Assembly (NCBI RefSeq): GCF_002291145.1
Contig: NZ_NTGE01000031.1
Coordinates: forward strand, 1 to 56,381
From: Streptomyces sp. SA15
GTDB taxonomy: Bacteria > Actinomycetota > Actinomycetes > Streptomycetales > Streptomycetaceae
Direction: 5' to 3'
Length of the DNA: 56,381 nt
Made by a program: the position numbers and the translations under genes
Notes under the pieces: model-generated
The model's input: only the letters and a program-made list of their open reading frames with translations
Told to the model about the DNA's origin: nothing
The model's database searches: none
Shown here: one piece after another, positions 9,603 through 18,550 of the stretch
Numbering within the stretch: the first letter of the stretch is position 1
How the letters are laid out: each line of letters starts with the position of its first letter

Positions 9603-9998
9603 CTAGGACCAGAAGTCGTTCAGCTTGTCGATGTCGTTCACGCACTCGTCGAGGTCACTGACCTTGTCTCCGACGATCCGGAAGACGATGCCGCCGTCCA
9701 GGTCCAGGCGCTTGCCCTGACGCTCGGCCGTGGAGTGGTGCACGGACATCACATGGCCGCGGCCGTCGACGAAGAGCTGACGCAGCTCGACGTTCAATGT
9801 GCCGCCCGACTCCTCGAAGAGCCGCTGGTACAACTCGACACACGCGTCCTGACCCTTGTAGTCGCCCGCCAGCGGATGATCGCCCGGGAAGTGATGCGTG
9901 GCGTCCCCCGTCATCAGGGTGCGCAGGGCGTCCATGTCACGGCGTGAGAAGGCCTCGTAGCCCTTGCGGACGAGTGTTGCGTGCGGGTGTTCAGCCAC
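9603..9998 (-). CDS. SnoaL/NTF2-like domain protein
   Basis: The 131-residue protein is a single alpha+beta barrel domain of the NTF2/SnoaL superfamily. Diagnostic features are the N-terminal helices (RKGYEAFSRRDMDALRTLM), the turn HHFPGDHPLAGDYKG and the strand pair ending in VSDLDECVNDIDKLNDFW. Family members include cyclases, isomerases and ligand-binding proteins, and no specific substrate can be assigned. The GTG start at 9998 has GGAGAGG upstream. It is a single gene between rpsT and holA, with no sign of transfer. Confidence 0.8.
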   Translation of the reverse strand: MAEHPHATLVRKGYEAFSRRDMDALRTLMTGDATHHFPGDHPLAGDYKGQDACVELYQRLFEESGGTLNVELRQLFVDGRGHVMSVHHSTAERQGKRLDLDGGIVFRIVGDKVSDLDECVNDIDKLNDFWS

Positions 9999-10098
9999 GG
10001 CGATCGCCGCCTCTCCATCATCTAGGCGATGTACGGCTGCTACACACGATTCTCCTCGCCAGTGCTGCGGGGGCTACTGGATCATCCGAGTGGCCTGC

Positions 10099-11088
10099 TC
10101 ACGACCGGCCCTTGGAGCGCGCCGCCCGGGCGATGGTCACCACGGCCTTCTCCAGCGCGTACTCGGGGTCGTCCCCGCCCCCCTTGACCCCCGCGTCCGC
10201 CTCGGCCACGGCCCGCAACGCGACGGCCACCCCATCCGGCGTCCACCCCCGCATCTGCTGCCGCACCCGGTCGATCTTCCACGGCGGCATCCCGAGCTCC
10301 CGCGCGAGATCGGCCGGCCGCCCGCCCCGCGCCGACGACAGCTTCCCGATGGCCCGCACGCCCTGGGCGAGGGCGCTGGTGATCAGCACGGGCGCCACGC
10401 CGGTGGCCAGCGACCACCGCAGCGCCTCCAGCGCCTCGGCGGCCCGTCCCTCCACGGCCCGGTCGGCCACGGTGAAGCTGGACGCCTCGGCGCGCCCGGT
10501 GTAGTACCGCCCGACGACGGCCTCGTCGATGGTCCCCTCGACATCGGCGACCAGCTGGGACACGGCCGACGCCAGCTCCCGCAGATCGCTGCCGATGGCG
10601 TCCACGAGCGCCTGGCAGGCCTCGGGGGTGGCGGACCTGCCCACCGCCCGGAACTCCCCCCGCACGAACGCCAGCCGGTCCGCCGGCTTCGTCATCTTCG
10701 GGCACGCCATCTCCCGCGCCCCCGCCTTGCGCGCCGCGTCGAGCAGGCCCTTTCCCTTGGCCCCGCCCGCATGCAGCAGCACGAGCGTGATCTCCTCGGC
10801 GGGCGCCCCGAGATACGCTTTCACGTCCTTGATCGTGTCGGCCGACAGATCCTGCGCATTGCGTACGACGACGACCTTCCGCTCCGCGAAGAGCGACGGA
10901 CTCGTCAGCTCGGCGAGCGTCCCCGGCTGCAGCTGGTCCGGGGTCAGATCACGCACGTCCGTGTCGGCGTCGGCGGCCCGGGCGGCGGCCACCACCTCCT
11001 GCACGGCACGATCGAGCAGAAGCTCCTCCTGGCCCACGGCAACGGTCACCGGGGCGAGAGGCTCGTCATTCGCAGTCTTCCTGGCCAT
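10099..11088 (-). CDS. holA: DNA polymerase III delta subunit
   Basis: The 329-residue product is the clamp-loader delta subunit that opens the beta sliding clamp. The N-terminal AAA+-like domain begins PLAPVTVAVGQEELLLDRAV, followed by LFAERKVVVVRNAQ and LLHAGGAKGKGLLDAARK. The C-terminal helical domain contains GSDLRELASAVSQLV and the collar region LRWSLATGVAPVLI. Start chosen at ATG 11088 (MARKTAND); an ATG at 11100 would add four residues. The neighbouring comEC/comEA genes are in the usual actinobacterial order, although a 625 bp gap separates them here. Confidence 0.95.
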   Translation of the reverse strand: MARKTANDEPLAPVTVAVGQEELLLDRAVQEVVAAARAADADTDVRDLTPDQLQPGTLAELTSPSLFAERKVVVVRNAQDLSADTIKDVKAYLGAPAEEITLVLLHAGGAKGKGLLDAARKAGAREMACPKMTKPADRLAFVRGEFRAVGRSATPEACQALVDAIGSDLRELASAVSQLVADVEGTIDEAVVGRYYTGRAEASSFTVADRAVEGRAAEALEALRWSLATGVAPVLITSALAQGVRAIGKLSSARGGRPADLARELGMPPWKIDRVRQQMRGWTPDGVAVALRAVAEADAGVKGGGDDPEYALEKAVVTIARAARSKGRS

Positions 11089-11713
11089 CGCGTAAAGCAT
11101 CCCATGGGCCACTGACAACGGGGCCCGGCCGCGGTCGGCGTAGCCGCGGTCGGCCGATCCGCCGCAGCCACTGCCCGGCCGCCGCTGCGGCCAGCCGCAT
11201 GCCGCCGCCGCTGCGGGCAGTCGTGCCGCTGGGGCGGCTCCCGACCCAAAGAGAGCGGCACCCCGTAGCGCCGGGCCGCGCGACCCACCCCCGCCCAGCC
11301 CCACGCCGGGCACGCCGCGAGCTGATCACCGTAGCGCCCCACCCTGGAGGTCTACGGCTCCTCCCGCCACCGTTCCTGAAGACTGAGCAGGGGTGAGCCC
11401 GCTCAGCCGCACGCCCCGAACGGTCTTGGGCGCACTGGTCCTCGGCGTACTCAGCCCCGGAGCGGCGACACGCATCCTGTGCGTGGTCCGATCCCGGGAG
11501 GCCCCCGCGGCCGGAGGCCGCTGATGGACACAGACCTACGCGACCTGGCCAGATGGGTACGGCCAGTGGCGACGAGGAGGCCCCGAACCATCCTCTGGTG
11601 GAGCGGGGGCCCCGCACGCTGGCACCGTACCCGGCGTCCCAGATCGCACGATCACGTTAACCCGGTCGGCCCAACATGCCGCAAGCCCGCGAGCCGACCA
11701 TCACACGATCGAG
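11089..11713. other. 625 bp region without a recognisable gene
   Basis: It lies between the start of holA and the end of the N-acetyltransferase gene. Its long minus- and plus-strand frames are Arg/Pro/Gly-rich and look like GC-driven shadows. The best candidate is a GTG at 11393-11395 opening a 43-codon frame that ends in TGA at 11522-11524. It has a short hydrophobic run (VLGALVLGVLSPGAA), but no good ribosome site. I see no RNA gene. It probably contains the holA promoter and decayed sequence. Confidence 0.4.
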
Positions 11714-12562
11714 CTAATCGGCCTCATGCGTGAGGCCCACCCTTCGCACCGTCGGCACCACGTCGAGTTCGATCCCGAACCGATCCCGATACACCCCCAG
11801 CACCTCCTCGTCCGTCGCCAGCTCACGCTCCTCCCGCGTCCCGTCGGCCGCCGTCACCTTGAAGTTCCGCCCGCTGAGCGTGATCCTCCCTCCGTCCTCC
11901 GTGACCCGTGAGCACACCAGCGACCGAGTGAAGTGCGACTGCGGCGAGGTGCTGTGCCACCAGGCCCCGGCCACGAAGTCACCGAGCACCCGCGGCCGCA
12001 CCTCCACCCGGTACTGAGCCCTGCCGTCCACGAACACGTCCAGGTCCGCCGCCCGAACCCCACCGTGCCCGCCCCGCACCCCCGCCGCGTCCGGCCCCGC
12101 CTCGACGATCCGGAACGTGCCGCCGGGATCCTCCTGCTCACCCCGCGCCTCGAACGCCAGCGGATAGTGACTGTGCGCCCCGAACCCGACGTCGGCCAGC
12201 CACTCACCGCCGTCCACCGTCCGCACCCGCAGCACGAGATGGTCGTACGGAATCCCGAGCAGTCCCTCCGGCCCGTACACCCGCGCCGCGAGCAGCGAGA
12301 CGTCGAACCCCAGCGCGGCGAGCAACGCCCCGAACACGCCGTTCAGTTCGTAACAGAACCCGCCTCGCCGGGCGCCCACCAGCTTGTCCAGCAGCCGCTT
12401 CTCCTCCAGCACGATCTCCTGGCCGAGGTGGACCGACAGGTTCTCGAAGGGCACGGTCTGCAAGTGCCGCAGATGCAGATCGCGCAGGACGTCGAGGGTG
12501 GGCCACGCCGGGTGCTCGGCTCCGATGCGGTGGAGGTAGGCATCGACCTGTGCGGAATCCAT
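11714..12562 (-). CDS. Arylamine N-acetyltransferase
   Basis: The 282-residue product transfers acetyl (or another acyl) from CoA to arylamines, hydrazines or biosynthetic aryl amines by a ping-pong mechanism. The catalytic triad is visible: Cys in RGGFCYELN, His in YDHLVLRV and Asp in WLADVGFG. The N-terminal PFENLSVHLG block is also typical. Start set at ATG 12562 (MDSAQVDAYLHRIG). The upstream frame to 12727 is inside comEC and not family-like. The start lies only 4 bp after the comEC stop, so the gene is probably cotranscribed with comEA-comEC, an odd partnership. A GGCCTCA/TGAGGCC stem (11720-11737) sits in the last codons. Confidence 0.93.
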   Translation of the reverse strand: MDSAQVDAYLHRIGAEHPAWPTLDVLRDLHLRHLQTVPFENLSVHLGQEIVLEEKRLLDKLVGARRGGFCYELNGVFGALLAALGFDVSLLAARVYGPEGLLGIPYDHLVLRVRTVDGGEWLADVGFGAHSHYPLAFEARGEQEDPGGTFRIVEAGPDAAGVRGGHGGVRAADLDVFVDGRAQYRVEVRPRVLGDFVAGAWWHSTSPQSHFTRSLVCSRVTEDGGRITLSGRNFKVTAADGTREERELATDEEVLGVYRDRFGIELDVVPTVRRVGLTHEAD

Positions 12563-12566
12563 GGCC

Positions 12567-15272
12567 TCAGTCTCGCCCCACCCACAGCTCTCCGCCGCCC
12601 GGACCGCCACCCGTACCGGCGACCGCGAGCGCCCCGTCCCGGTCGGTCCGCAGCACCGCCGCACCCCAGGCCCGCAGTGCCGCGACCGTGCTGGGGGCGG
12701 GATGACCGTACATATTGTCCGCACCACAAGAGATCAACGCCAGCCGCGGGGCCACCCGGCGTATGAGCTCCGGGTCCTGATAGGCCGAGCCATGATGGGC
12801 GACTTTGAGCACATCCATCCCGCCCAGCCGCACCCCCGCCGGTGATCTCAACAGCGCCTGCTGCGCCGGGGGTTCGAGGTCCCCGAGCAGCAGGAACCGC
12901 AGCCCGGCCGACCGCACGAGCAGCGCGACACTGGCGTCGTTCGGCCCCTCGGGCTCCGGTCCCGGTGTCGGCGGCGGCCACAGCACCTCCCAGGACAGCG
13001 CCCCGGTACGCCGCTGCTCCCCGGCGACGGCACGCGTCACCGGAATCCGCCGGGCCGCCGCCTCCCTCCGTACGAACCCGGCTTGGTCCGCGGGCTCTTC
13101 GTAGCCCGTGGTCTCGATCGCGCCCACCGAACGCCCCCGCAGCACTCCGGGCAGCCCCGCCACATGGTCCGCGTGGAAGTGGGTCAGCACGACCAGCGGG
13201 ATCCTGGTGATGCCGAGCGTGCGCAGGCAGTGGTCGACGAGCGTCGGATCGGGTCCCGCGTCCACGACCACGCCCGTGCCCTCGCCCGCCGCGAGCACCG
13301 TCGCGTCGCCCTGCCCCACGTCGCACATCGCCATCCGCCAGCCCGGCGGCGGCCAGCCCGTGATCACCCTGGTCAGCGGCGGCGGCTGCACCACCGCCAG
13401 CAGGACCAGCAGCCCGCAGGCACCGCACAGCCAGGGGTGTCGCAGCAGCCGTCGGCCGACGAGCAGGACGACCACCGTGACCAGGCAGAGCAGTGCCGCC
13501 CCGGCCCAGCTGTCCGGCCAGTCCACTCCCGCACCGGGCAACGCCGCACCGGTACGGGCGATCCCGGCGATCCACTCCGCGGGCCAAGCCGCGCACCAGG
13601 CCAGCGCCTTGGCCACCGGCATCGCCACCGGCGCCGTCGCCAGTGCCGCGAAGCCCAGCACCGTGGCCGGAGCGACCGCGAACTCCGCGAGAATGTTGCA
13701 CGGCACCGCCACCAGGCTCACCCGCGCCGACAGCACGGCGACGACCGGCGCGCACAGGGCCTGCGCGGCAGCGGCGGCGGCCAGCGCCTCGGCCAGTCGC
13801 GGCGGCACCCGGCGCCGTCGCAGCGCGATACTCCAGCGGGGCGCGAGCGTGAGCAGGGCGCCGGTGGCCAGAACGGACAGCACAAAGCCGTAGCTCCGGG
13901 CCAGCCACGGGTCGTAGAGCACCAGCAGCAGTACGGCCGTCGCCAGCGCCGGGATCAGCGATCTGCGGCGTCCGGTCGCGAGCGCGAGCAGCGTGACGGC
14001 TCCGCAGGCCGCGGCGCGCAGCACGCTCGGATCCGGTCTGCACACGACCACGAAGGCGAGCGTGAGTCCGCCGCCGAACAGCGCGGTCGCCCGGAGCGAG
14101 ATACCGAGGCGCGGCGCGAGTCCGCGGCGCTCGGCCAGCTGGGCCAGGCCGGGCGGTCCGATGAGCAGGGCGAGGATGATCGTGAGGTTGCTCCCGGAGA
14201 CGGCGAGGGTGTGCGCGAGGTCGGTCTCCTTGAAGGCCTCGTCCAGCTCCGGAGTGATCCGTGCGGTGTCCCCCACGACCAGGCCCGGCAGCAGCGCCCG
14301 GGCGTCCTCCGACAGCCCGTCCGTGGCCTCCCGCAGCCCGGCGCGCAGCCGACCCGCCAACCGCTGCGATGCCGACGGCTCCGCCACGACCTCCGGCGCC
14401 GCCCGGCCCCGTACACGCAGCACGGCCGCGAACCGGTCGCCGCCCGTCATCGCGGGCGCCGACCGCGCGGTCACGCGCAGCCGTGTGGACGGCAGCAGCC
14501 CCAGCCACGGCGAACGACCCGGCCCTTCGGCGACGGTCCGCGAGCCACCCGAGGCCCCTCCACCCGGCGCCCGTCCACCCGACGCGCCTTCACGCGGCAC
14601 ACCGCCGCCGATCGCCCCGCCACCAGAAGCCCTGTCGACCGGTAGCGCGGCTGCGGACCCCACGTCGACGATCAGCAGCACCGGCGCCCGTGTCGCCATC
14701 GCCGTCCCGTTCGCCGCCTCGACGCGGCGCACGTCTGCGTTGATCAGCACGGAGGTCGGGGCCACATGATTCCCGCTGATCCGAGGCCGGGTGAGCCGGG
14801 GATCGGAGGTCACTTCGACCTCTGCGGTCACGGTGGCGTACTGCCGTGCCAGCTCCGGTAGCGGCCCGCGCCGCAGATCGGCCCCGTGGAGCCCGGCGGA
14901 CGCAGCGGCCGCCGCGACACAGAGCAGCACGGCGGCGATCGAGGCTCGCGCCCAGGTGGTCCGCAGCGGAGCACGCGCCCAAAGGCCCCGCATCGGTCGG
15001 GCGCGCGACCGCAAGGCCATAAGGAGGACACCGGCCGCGGCAAGGCACACGGCCGCGATGCCGGTGACCCACTCCGGCGGGGCGTCCAGCGTCAGAGCGG
15101 CCGTCGCCCAGGCCGCGAGGGCGGGTGGTACGAGTCGTAGATCCGTCGGTCCTTCCTGTCGGGGGTGGGAGGCCCCAAGCCGTTTACCGGAGGCGGCGTG
15201 GACGGCGGGGCGCGGGTGCGGGCGCGGGCGGGCGGCGTCGTGCTCGGGCGGCACGTCGGGGCTGTGCCTCAT
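12567..15272 (-). CDS. comEC: ComEC/Rec2 family DNA uptake channel protein
   Basis: The 901-residue product is a polytopic membrane protein thought to form the inner-membrane channel for single-stranded DNA. Order of parts: N-terminal hydrophobic helices, a DUF4131/OB-like region (about 115-300), the ComEC competence domain with LLPGLVVGDTARITPEL and HTLAVSGSNLTIILAL, many membrane helices, and a C-terminal metallo-beta-lactamase domain with VVLTHFHADHVAGLPG (about residue 690). A Gly/Ala-rich insert (ASGGGAIGGGVPREG) lies in the OB-like region. Its ATG overlaps the comEA TGA by 4 bp, implying coupling. Natural transformation is not usual in Streptomyces, so the in-vivo role is uncertain. Confidence 0.93.
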   Translation of the reverse strand: MRHSPDVPPEHDAARPRPHPRPAVHAASGKRLGASHPRQEGPTDLRLVPPALAAWATAALTLDAPPEWVTGIAAVCLAAAGVLLMALRSRARPMRGLWARAPLRTTWARASIAAVLLCVAAAAASAGLHGADLRRGPLPELARQYATVTAEVEVTSDPRLTRPRISGNHVAPTSVLINADVRRVEAANGTAMATRAPVLLIVDVGSAAALPVDRASGGGAIGGGVPREGASGGRAPGGGASGGSRTVAEGPGRSPWLGLLPSTRLRVTARSAPAMTGGDRFAAVLRVRGRAAPEVVAEPSASQRLAGRLRAGLREATDGLSEDARALLPGLVVGDTARITPELDEAFKETDLAHTLAVSGSNLTIILALLIGPPGLAQLAERRGLAPRLGISLRATALFGGGLTLAFVVVCRPDPSVLRAAACGAVTLLALATGRRRSLIPALATAVLLLVLYDPWLARSYGFVLSVLATGALLTLAPRWSIALRRRRVPPRLAEALAAAAAAQALCAPVVAVLSARVSLVAVPCNILAEFAVAPATVLGFAALATAPVAMPVAKALAWCAAWPAEWIAGIARTGAALPGAGVDWPDSWAGAALLCLVTVVVLLVGRRLLRHPWLCGACGLLVLLAVVQPPPLTRVITGWPPPGWRMAMCDVGQGDATVLAAGEGTGVVVDAGPDPTLVDHCLRTLGITRIPLVVLTHFHADHVAGLPGVLRGRSVGAIETTGYEEPADQAGFVRREAAARRIPVTRAVAGEQRRTGALSWEVLWPPPTPGPEPEGPNDASVALLVRSAGLRFLLLGDLEPPAQQALLRSPAGVRLGGMDVLKVAHHGSAYQDPELIRRVAPRLALISCGADNMYGHPAPSTVAALRAWGAAVLRTDRDGALAVAGTGGGPGGGELWVGRD

Positions 15273-16618
15273 GGCCGTACGAGGTTCCGCAGGTCCGCGA
15301 AGCGGCGGTCGCCGATGCCGTTGACCTCACGCAGCTCGTCCACCGAGCGGAAACCGCCGTGCTGTGTGCGGTAGTCGATGATGTGCTGGGCCAGCACGGG
15401 GCCGACGCCCGGCAGCGTGTCGAGCTGGTCCACGGTGGCCGTGTTGAGGGAGACGGGTCCGGCCGGTGCCACCCCCACCGCCGCGCCGGCGGGACTGCCG
15501 ACGACCGTGCCGCTGCCCGAACCGGGCCCCGGAGCGGCGGCGGCCGGAGCACCGACGATCACCTGTTCCCCGTCCACGAGGAAACGGGCCCGGTTCAGAC
15601 CGTCGGTGTCCGTACCGGGACGCACTCCGCCGGCCGCGCGCAACGCGTCCGCGACACGCGAACCGGCCGGAAGCCGGTGGATGCCGGGGTCGCGGACCTT
15701 GCCGCCGACATCCACGACGATCTCGGCCCCTGCTGTGCCCACGGCGTTCGGCGCACCGGCCGAGGGAGTCGGCTCCGTCTGCTCGCTCTGCTGTCCCTCC
15801 GTGTAGGGAGCGGCCGCGTGCACCACCTCGGGCGCTCGGACGGACTCGGTCCGCCCGGCCCAGAAGTGCTGCACGGCGAAAGCCGCGGCGACGACGAGCA
15901 GCACGGTGAGCGCGAGCACGCTCCGCCGCTCCAGACCACACCTGGCCTGCAGCCACACGGGCATCCGCTCCCGCAGAGCAAGCCCGACCCGCACCCGCCT
16001 ACCGCCTCCCCCGGACCCGGCCCCGACGTCCGCGTCCTCGGAGCCTGCGAAGCCTCCTCCAGCCACGGGGTCAAGTGGATCCGCCAACCGCAGGCCCATG
16101 GGGTCATGCGGATCTGCCGGCCCTTCAGCTACGCGGTCGGGAGAAGCCGTCACCCCCACAGCCGTGCCGGCCGACCGGACCTCCCGACCACCCCGGTCAA
16201 CGGCGAGACCGTGCGAAGCCTCCTGCCCCACGGCGATATCGGCGTGCGAAGCATCCCGGCCCACGGCGACATCAACCTGCGGACCCTCCAGCCCCACGGC
16301 GACATCAACCTGCGGACCCTCCAGCCCCACGGCCACATCAACCTGCGGACCCTCCAGCCCCACGGCCAAGTCAGCGCGCCGATCCTCCGACCCTGCGGCT
16401 ACCTCGGTCGGCGGCCCCGCCCCCGACTCCCGCCACTCCCTGGCACGTTCGGCGAAAAGCGCCTCTGCCCGACGGCGTAATTCGGCCGCCGAAGCGTGCC
16501 GGTGTCGCGTCCGGCCACGGAGGGGCGGGCGGCGATGACGGGCACGGCCGTCTGAGGCAGGGGCGCGTCCCGGGCCGCTGGTTGCGTTCGCTGTGCGTGA
16601 GCGTGATCGAAGTGCCAT
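15269..16618 (-). CDS. comEA: ComEA family helix-hairpin-helix DNA-binding protein with repeat linker
   Basis: The product has 449 residues. A long hydrophilic N-terminal part is followed by a membrane helix (VLALTVLLVVAAAFAVQ, about 232-250), an SLBB domain (VVDVGGKVRDPGIHRLPAGS) and tandem helix-hairpin-helix motifs (LNTATVDQLDTLPGVGPVLA; ELREVNGIGDRRFADLR). The family binds incoming double-stranded DNA and hands it to ComEC. Unusual features are an acidic/Gly linker with three tandem copies of LEGPQVDVAVG, and a TTA codon for Leu47 (16478-16480). Start taken at ATG 16618 (MALRSRSRTANAT); a GTG at 16636 would add six residues. It heads the comEA-comEC-acetyltransferase unit. Confidence 0.9.
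   Translation of the reverse strand: MALRSRSRTANATSGPGRAPASDGRARHRRPPLRGRTRHRHASAAELRRRAEALFAERAREWRESGAGPPTEVAAGSEDRRADLAVGLEGPQVDVAVGLEGPQVDVAVGLEGPQVDVAVGRDASHADIAVGQEASHGLAVDRGGREVRSAGTAVGVTASPDRVAEGPADPHDPMGLRLADPLDPVAGGGFAGSEDADVGAGSGGGGRRVRVGLALRERMPVWLQARCGLERRSVLALTVLLVVAAAFAVQHFWAGRTESVRAPEVVHAAAPYTEGQQSEQTEPTPSAGAPNAVGTAGAEIVVDVGGKVRDPGIHRLPAGSRVADALRAAGGVRPGTDTDGLNRARFLVDGEQVIVGAPAAAAPGPGSGSGTVVGSPAGAAVGVAPAGPVSLNTATVDQLDTLPGVGPVLAQHIIDYRTQHGGFRSVDELREVNGIGDRRFADLRNLVRP
16262..16372 (-). repeat. 33-bp in-frame tandem repeat inside comEA
   Basis: Three near-identical 33-bp units (16262-16294, 16295-16327, 16328-16360) plus a 12-bp partial unit encode three copies of an 11-residue acidic/hydrophobic motif. 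They keep frame and lie in the cytoplasmic linker before the membrane helix. Confidence 0.85.
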
Positions 16619-16763
16619 GCGCCGAGGATCCGGCACGTCGGCCCATCCGCGATGATCTTGGTCAATTCCCGGGGATTACCGCCCGGTTGTGGAAAACTCC
16701 GTCACCCACACGGGTGGTCAAACCGAAGCCCCTGAGCCCACCGCATCCACCGCACCACCCACC

Positions 16764-17609
16764 TCAACGCGCCGAGACCACGACCCCCAGCAACCCGGGT
16801 CCCGTGTGCGCCCCGATCACCGCCCCGACCTCGCTCACATGCAGGTCGGCCAGCCCCGGCACCCGCGTCCGCAGGCGCTCCGCCAGGGCCGACGCCCGGT
16901 CGGGCGCGGCGAGATGGTGGACGGCGATGTCGACCTGCGCGCTGCCGGCCCGATCGACCGCGATCTCCTCGAGCCGGGCGATGGCCTTGGACGCCGTGCG
17001 CACCTTCTCCAGCGGTTCGATACGGCCGCCTTCGAGCTGGAGCAACGGCTTCACCGCGAGCGCGGAGCCGAAGAGGGCCTGCGCGGCGCCGATCCGGCCT
17101 CCGCGGCGCAGATAGTCGAGGGTGTCGACGTAGAAGTAGGCGGACGTGCCCGCGGCACGCTTCTCCGCGGCCGTGACGGCCTCGTCCACCGTGCCGCCCG
17201 TCTCCGCCGCCTCGGCCGCGGCGAGCGCGCAGAAGCCGAGGGCCATCGCGATCATCCCGGTGTCCACCACCCGCACCGGCACCGGCGCCTCGCGCGCCGC
17301 CAGCACCGCCGCGTCGTGTGTGCCGGAGAGTTCGGCGGACAGGTGCAGGGAGACGATGCCGGTGGCGCCGGACTCGGCGACCCTGTGGTAGGTCTCCGCG
17401 AACACCTGGGGGCTGGGGCGCGAGGTGGTGACGGAGCGTCGCTTCTGCAACGCCTGGGCCAGGGAACGCGTGGAGATCTCGGTGCCCTCGTCCAGCGCCC
17501 GGTCGCCGAGGACCACGGTCAGCGGCACCGCTGTGATGCCGTGGCGCTCCATCGTCCGCCTCGGCAGGTAGGCCGTTGAATCGGTGACGATCGCGACATG
17601 GCGGGACAT
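16764..17609 (-). CDS. DegV family fatty-acid-binding protein
   Basis: The 281-residue protein has the DegV fold, which binds a single fatty acid; in Firmicutes such proteins (FakB) present fatty acids to a kinase. It opens VAIVTDSTAYLPRRTMERHGITAVPL and has SRPSPQVFAETY, the SxxLSGTHD motif in HLSAELSGTHDAA, and the DTGMIAMALGF and RRGGRIGAAQALFGSALAVKPLL blocks. The domain fills the whole protein. No FakA-type kinase is adjacent, so the partner is unknown. It appears to be a single gene. Confidence 0.93.
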   Translation of the reverse strand: MSRHVAIVTDSTAYLPRRTMERHGITAVPLTVVLGDRALDEGTEISTRSLAQALQKRRSVTTSRPSPQVFAETYHRVAESGATGIVSLHLSAELSGTHDAAVLAAREAPVPVRVVDTGMIAMALGFCALAAAEAAETGGTVDEAVTAAEKRAAGTSAYFYVDTLDYLRRGGRIGAAQALFGSALAVKPLLQLEGGRIEPLEKVRTASKAIARLEEIAVDRAGSAQVDIAVHHLAAPDRASALAERLRTRVPGLADLHVSEVGAVIGAHTGPGLLGVVVSAR

Positions 17610-17680
17610 GAGCTGGAGGTTACCTGGCGTAGCGCCTGTAGGGCAGCCCGGCCCCTCTCATCTGAGCGCCCGTGTCCGGA

Positions 17681-18430
17681 TCAAGTGGTGCTCTCGGGAC
17701 GGGTCTTCTTCTGCCAGGGATAGACGGGACGTCGGCTCGGCGGGGTGATGGCGGGCCGCGCCGGCTCCTTGGCCGAGTGGGCCCGAGGTGTCTCCGGCCA
17801 GGCCTGCTGTGAGGTCGCGCCCTCGGCCACGGGGGCCTCCGGCCACGGCGGCGGCGTGGCGGAGGTCGGCTCCGGCATCGGCTCCGACGTCGTCCAGTGC
17901 CGCAGCGCACCGGCCTCCACGTCGATCTGCGCGCTCAGCGAGTCCAGGTCGTCGTCGGCGAAACGGCGGGCCCGGTCGCGGGCCGCCCAGCGCAGCGAGT
18001 CGGCCGACTGAGTGATGCGCTCGGTGCGCTCGCGCAGCGCGGGCAGCCGCTCGGCGAGCGTGGTCCGGTCGGGCTCGGACTCCAGGCGCCTGAGTTCGGC
18101 GTCCAGTTCGTGTCCGTGCGCGCTGAGGCGCTCGAAGAGACCGAGGGACTCCTTGAGGGACTCGTCCTCGGCCACGCCCGCGTGCAGCGCGTCCTGGGTG
18201 GCGCGCATCGACGTGCGCAGCTTCAGCCGCAGCTGGGCGATCTCGCCCGCCGGGCCCAGCTGGGCGAAGGACTTGGCGCGCAACGTGTGGTCCTCGACGG
18301 TGCGGCGGGCCTGGGTGATGGTGCGGTCCACACCGCGCTTCGCGGCGCCGACCGCCTTCACCGTGGCGTAGGCACCGAGCACCACGAAGAGCACGAAAAG
18401 CAGGGCGAATACTGCGGTCACTGCTTCCAC
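17681..18430 (-). CDS. Single-pass membrane protein with coiled-coil domain, function unknown
   Basis: The 249-residue product has an N-terminal membrane helix (VTAVFALLFVLFVVLGAYATVK), then a long charged helical region (about 30-185) rich in Arg, Glu and Leu and predicted to be coiled coil, then a Pro-rich C-terminal tail. I do not recognise a named family. The GTG at 18430 is preferred over the frame start at 18469 because GAGGAGGAG lies directly upstream and the hydrophobic segment then begins at once. It lies downstream of leuS in the same direction but is separated from it by a strong hairpin. Confidence 0.75.
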   Translation of the reverse strand: MEAVTAVFALLFVLFVVLGAYATVKAVGAAKRGVDRTITQARRTVEDHTLRAKSFAQLGPAGEIAQLRLKLRTSMRATQDALHAGVAEDESLKESLGLFERLSAHGHELDAELRRLESEPDRTTLAERLPALRERTERITQSADSLRWAARDRARRFADDDLDSLSAQIDVEAGALRHWTTSEPMPEPTSATPPPWPEAPVAEGATSQQAWPETPRAHSAKEPARPAITPPSRRPVYPWQKKTRPESTT

Positions 18431-18488
18431 CAGCTCCTCCTCCGACGGTCGCGGCACGCACCGCGTCACTCTTCAACGGTAAACGCAA

Positions 18489-18529
18489 CGGGCAGGTCCG
18501 GAGTTCCAGAAAAACCCCGAACCTGCCCG
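18489..18529 (-). terminator. Terminator hairpin after leuS
   Basis: CGGGCAGGTCCGG (18489-18501) pairs with CCGAACCTGCCCG (18517-18529), 12 of 13 positions. It lies 21 bp after the leuS stop. The loop contains an A-rich run (T-rich on the minus strand), and no long U-run follows. Confidence 0.6.
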
Positions 18530-18550
18530 TAGGGGACTCCCCCGAGGCAC

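Noticed and set aside
11393..11524. 43-codon frame with a hydrophobic run between holA and the acetyltransferase
   Set aside because: No convincing ribosome site, no recognisable domain, and surrounding sequence looks non-coding. Mentioned only within the gap entry.
16262..16372. 33-bp repeats as a possible CRISPR array
   Set aside because: Units are contiguous with no unique spacers and are in frame in comEA.
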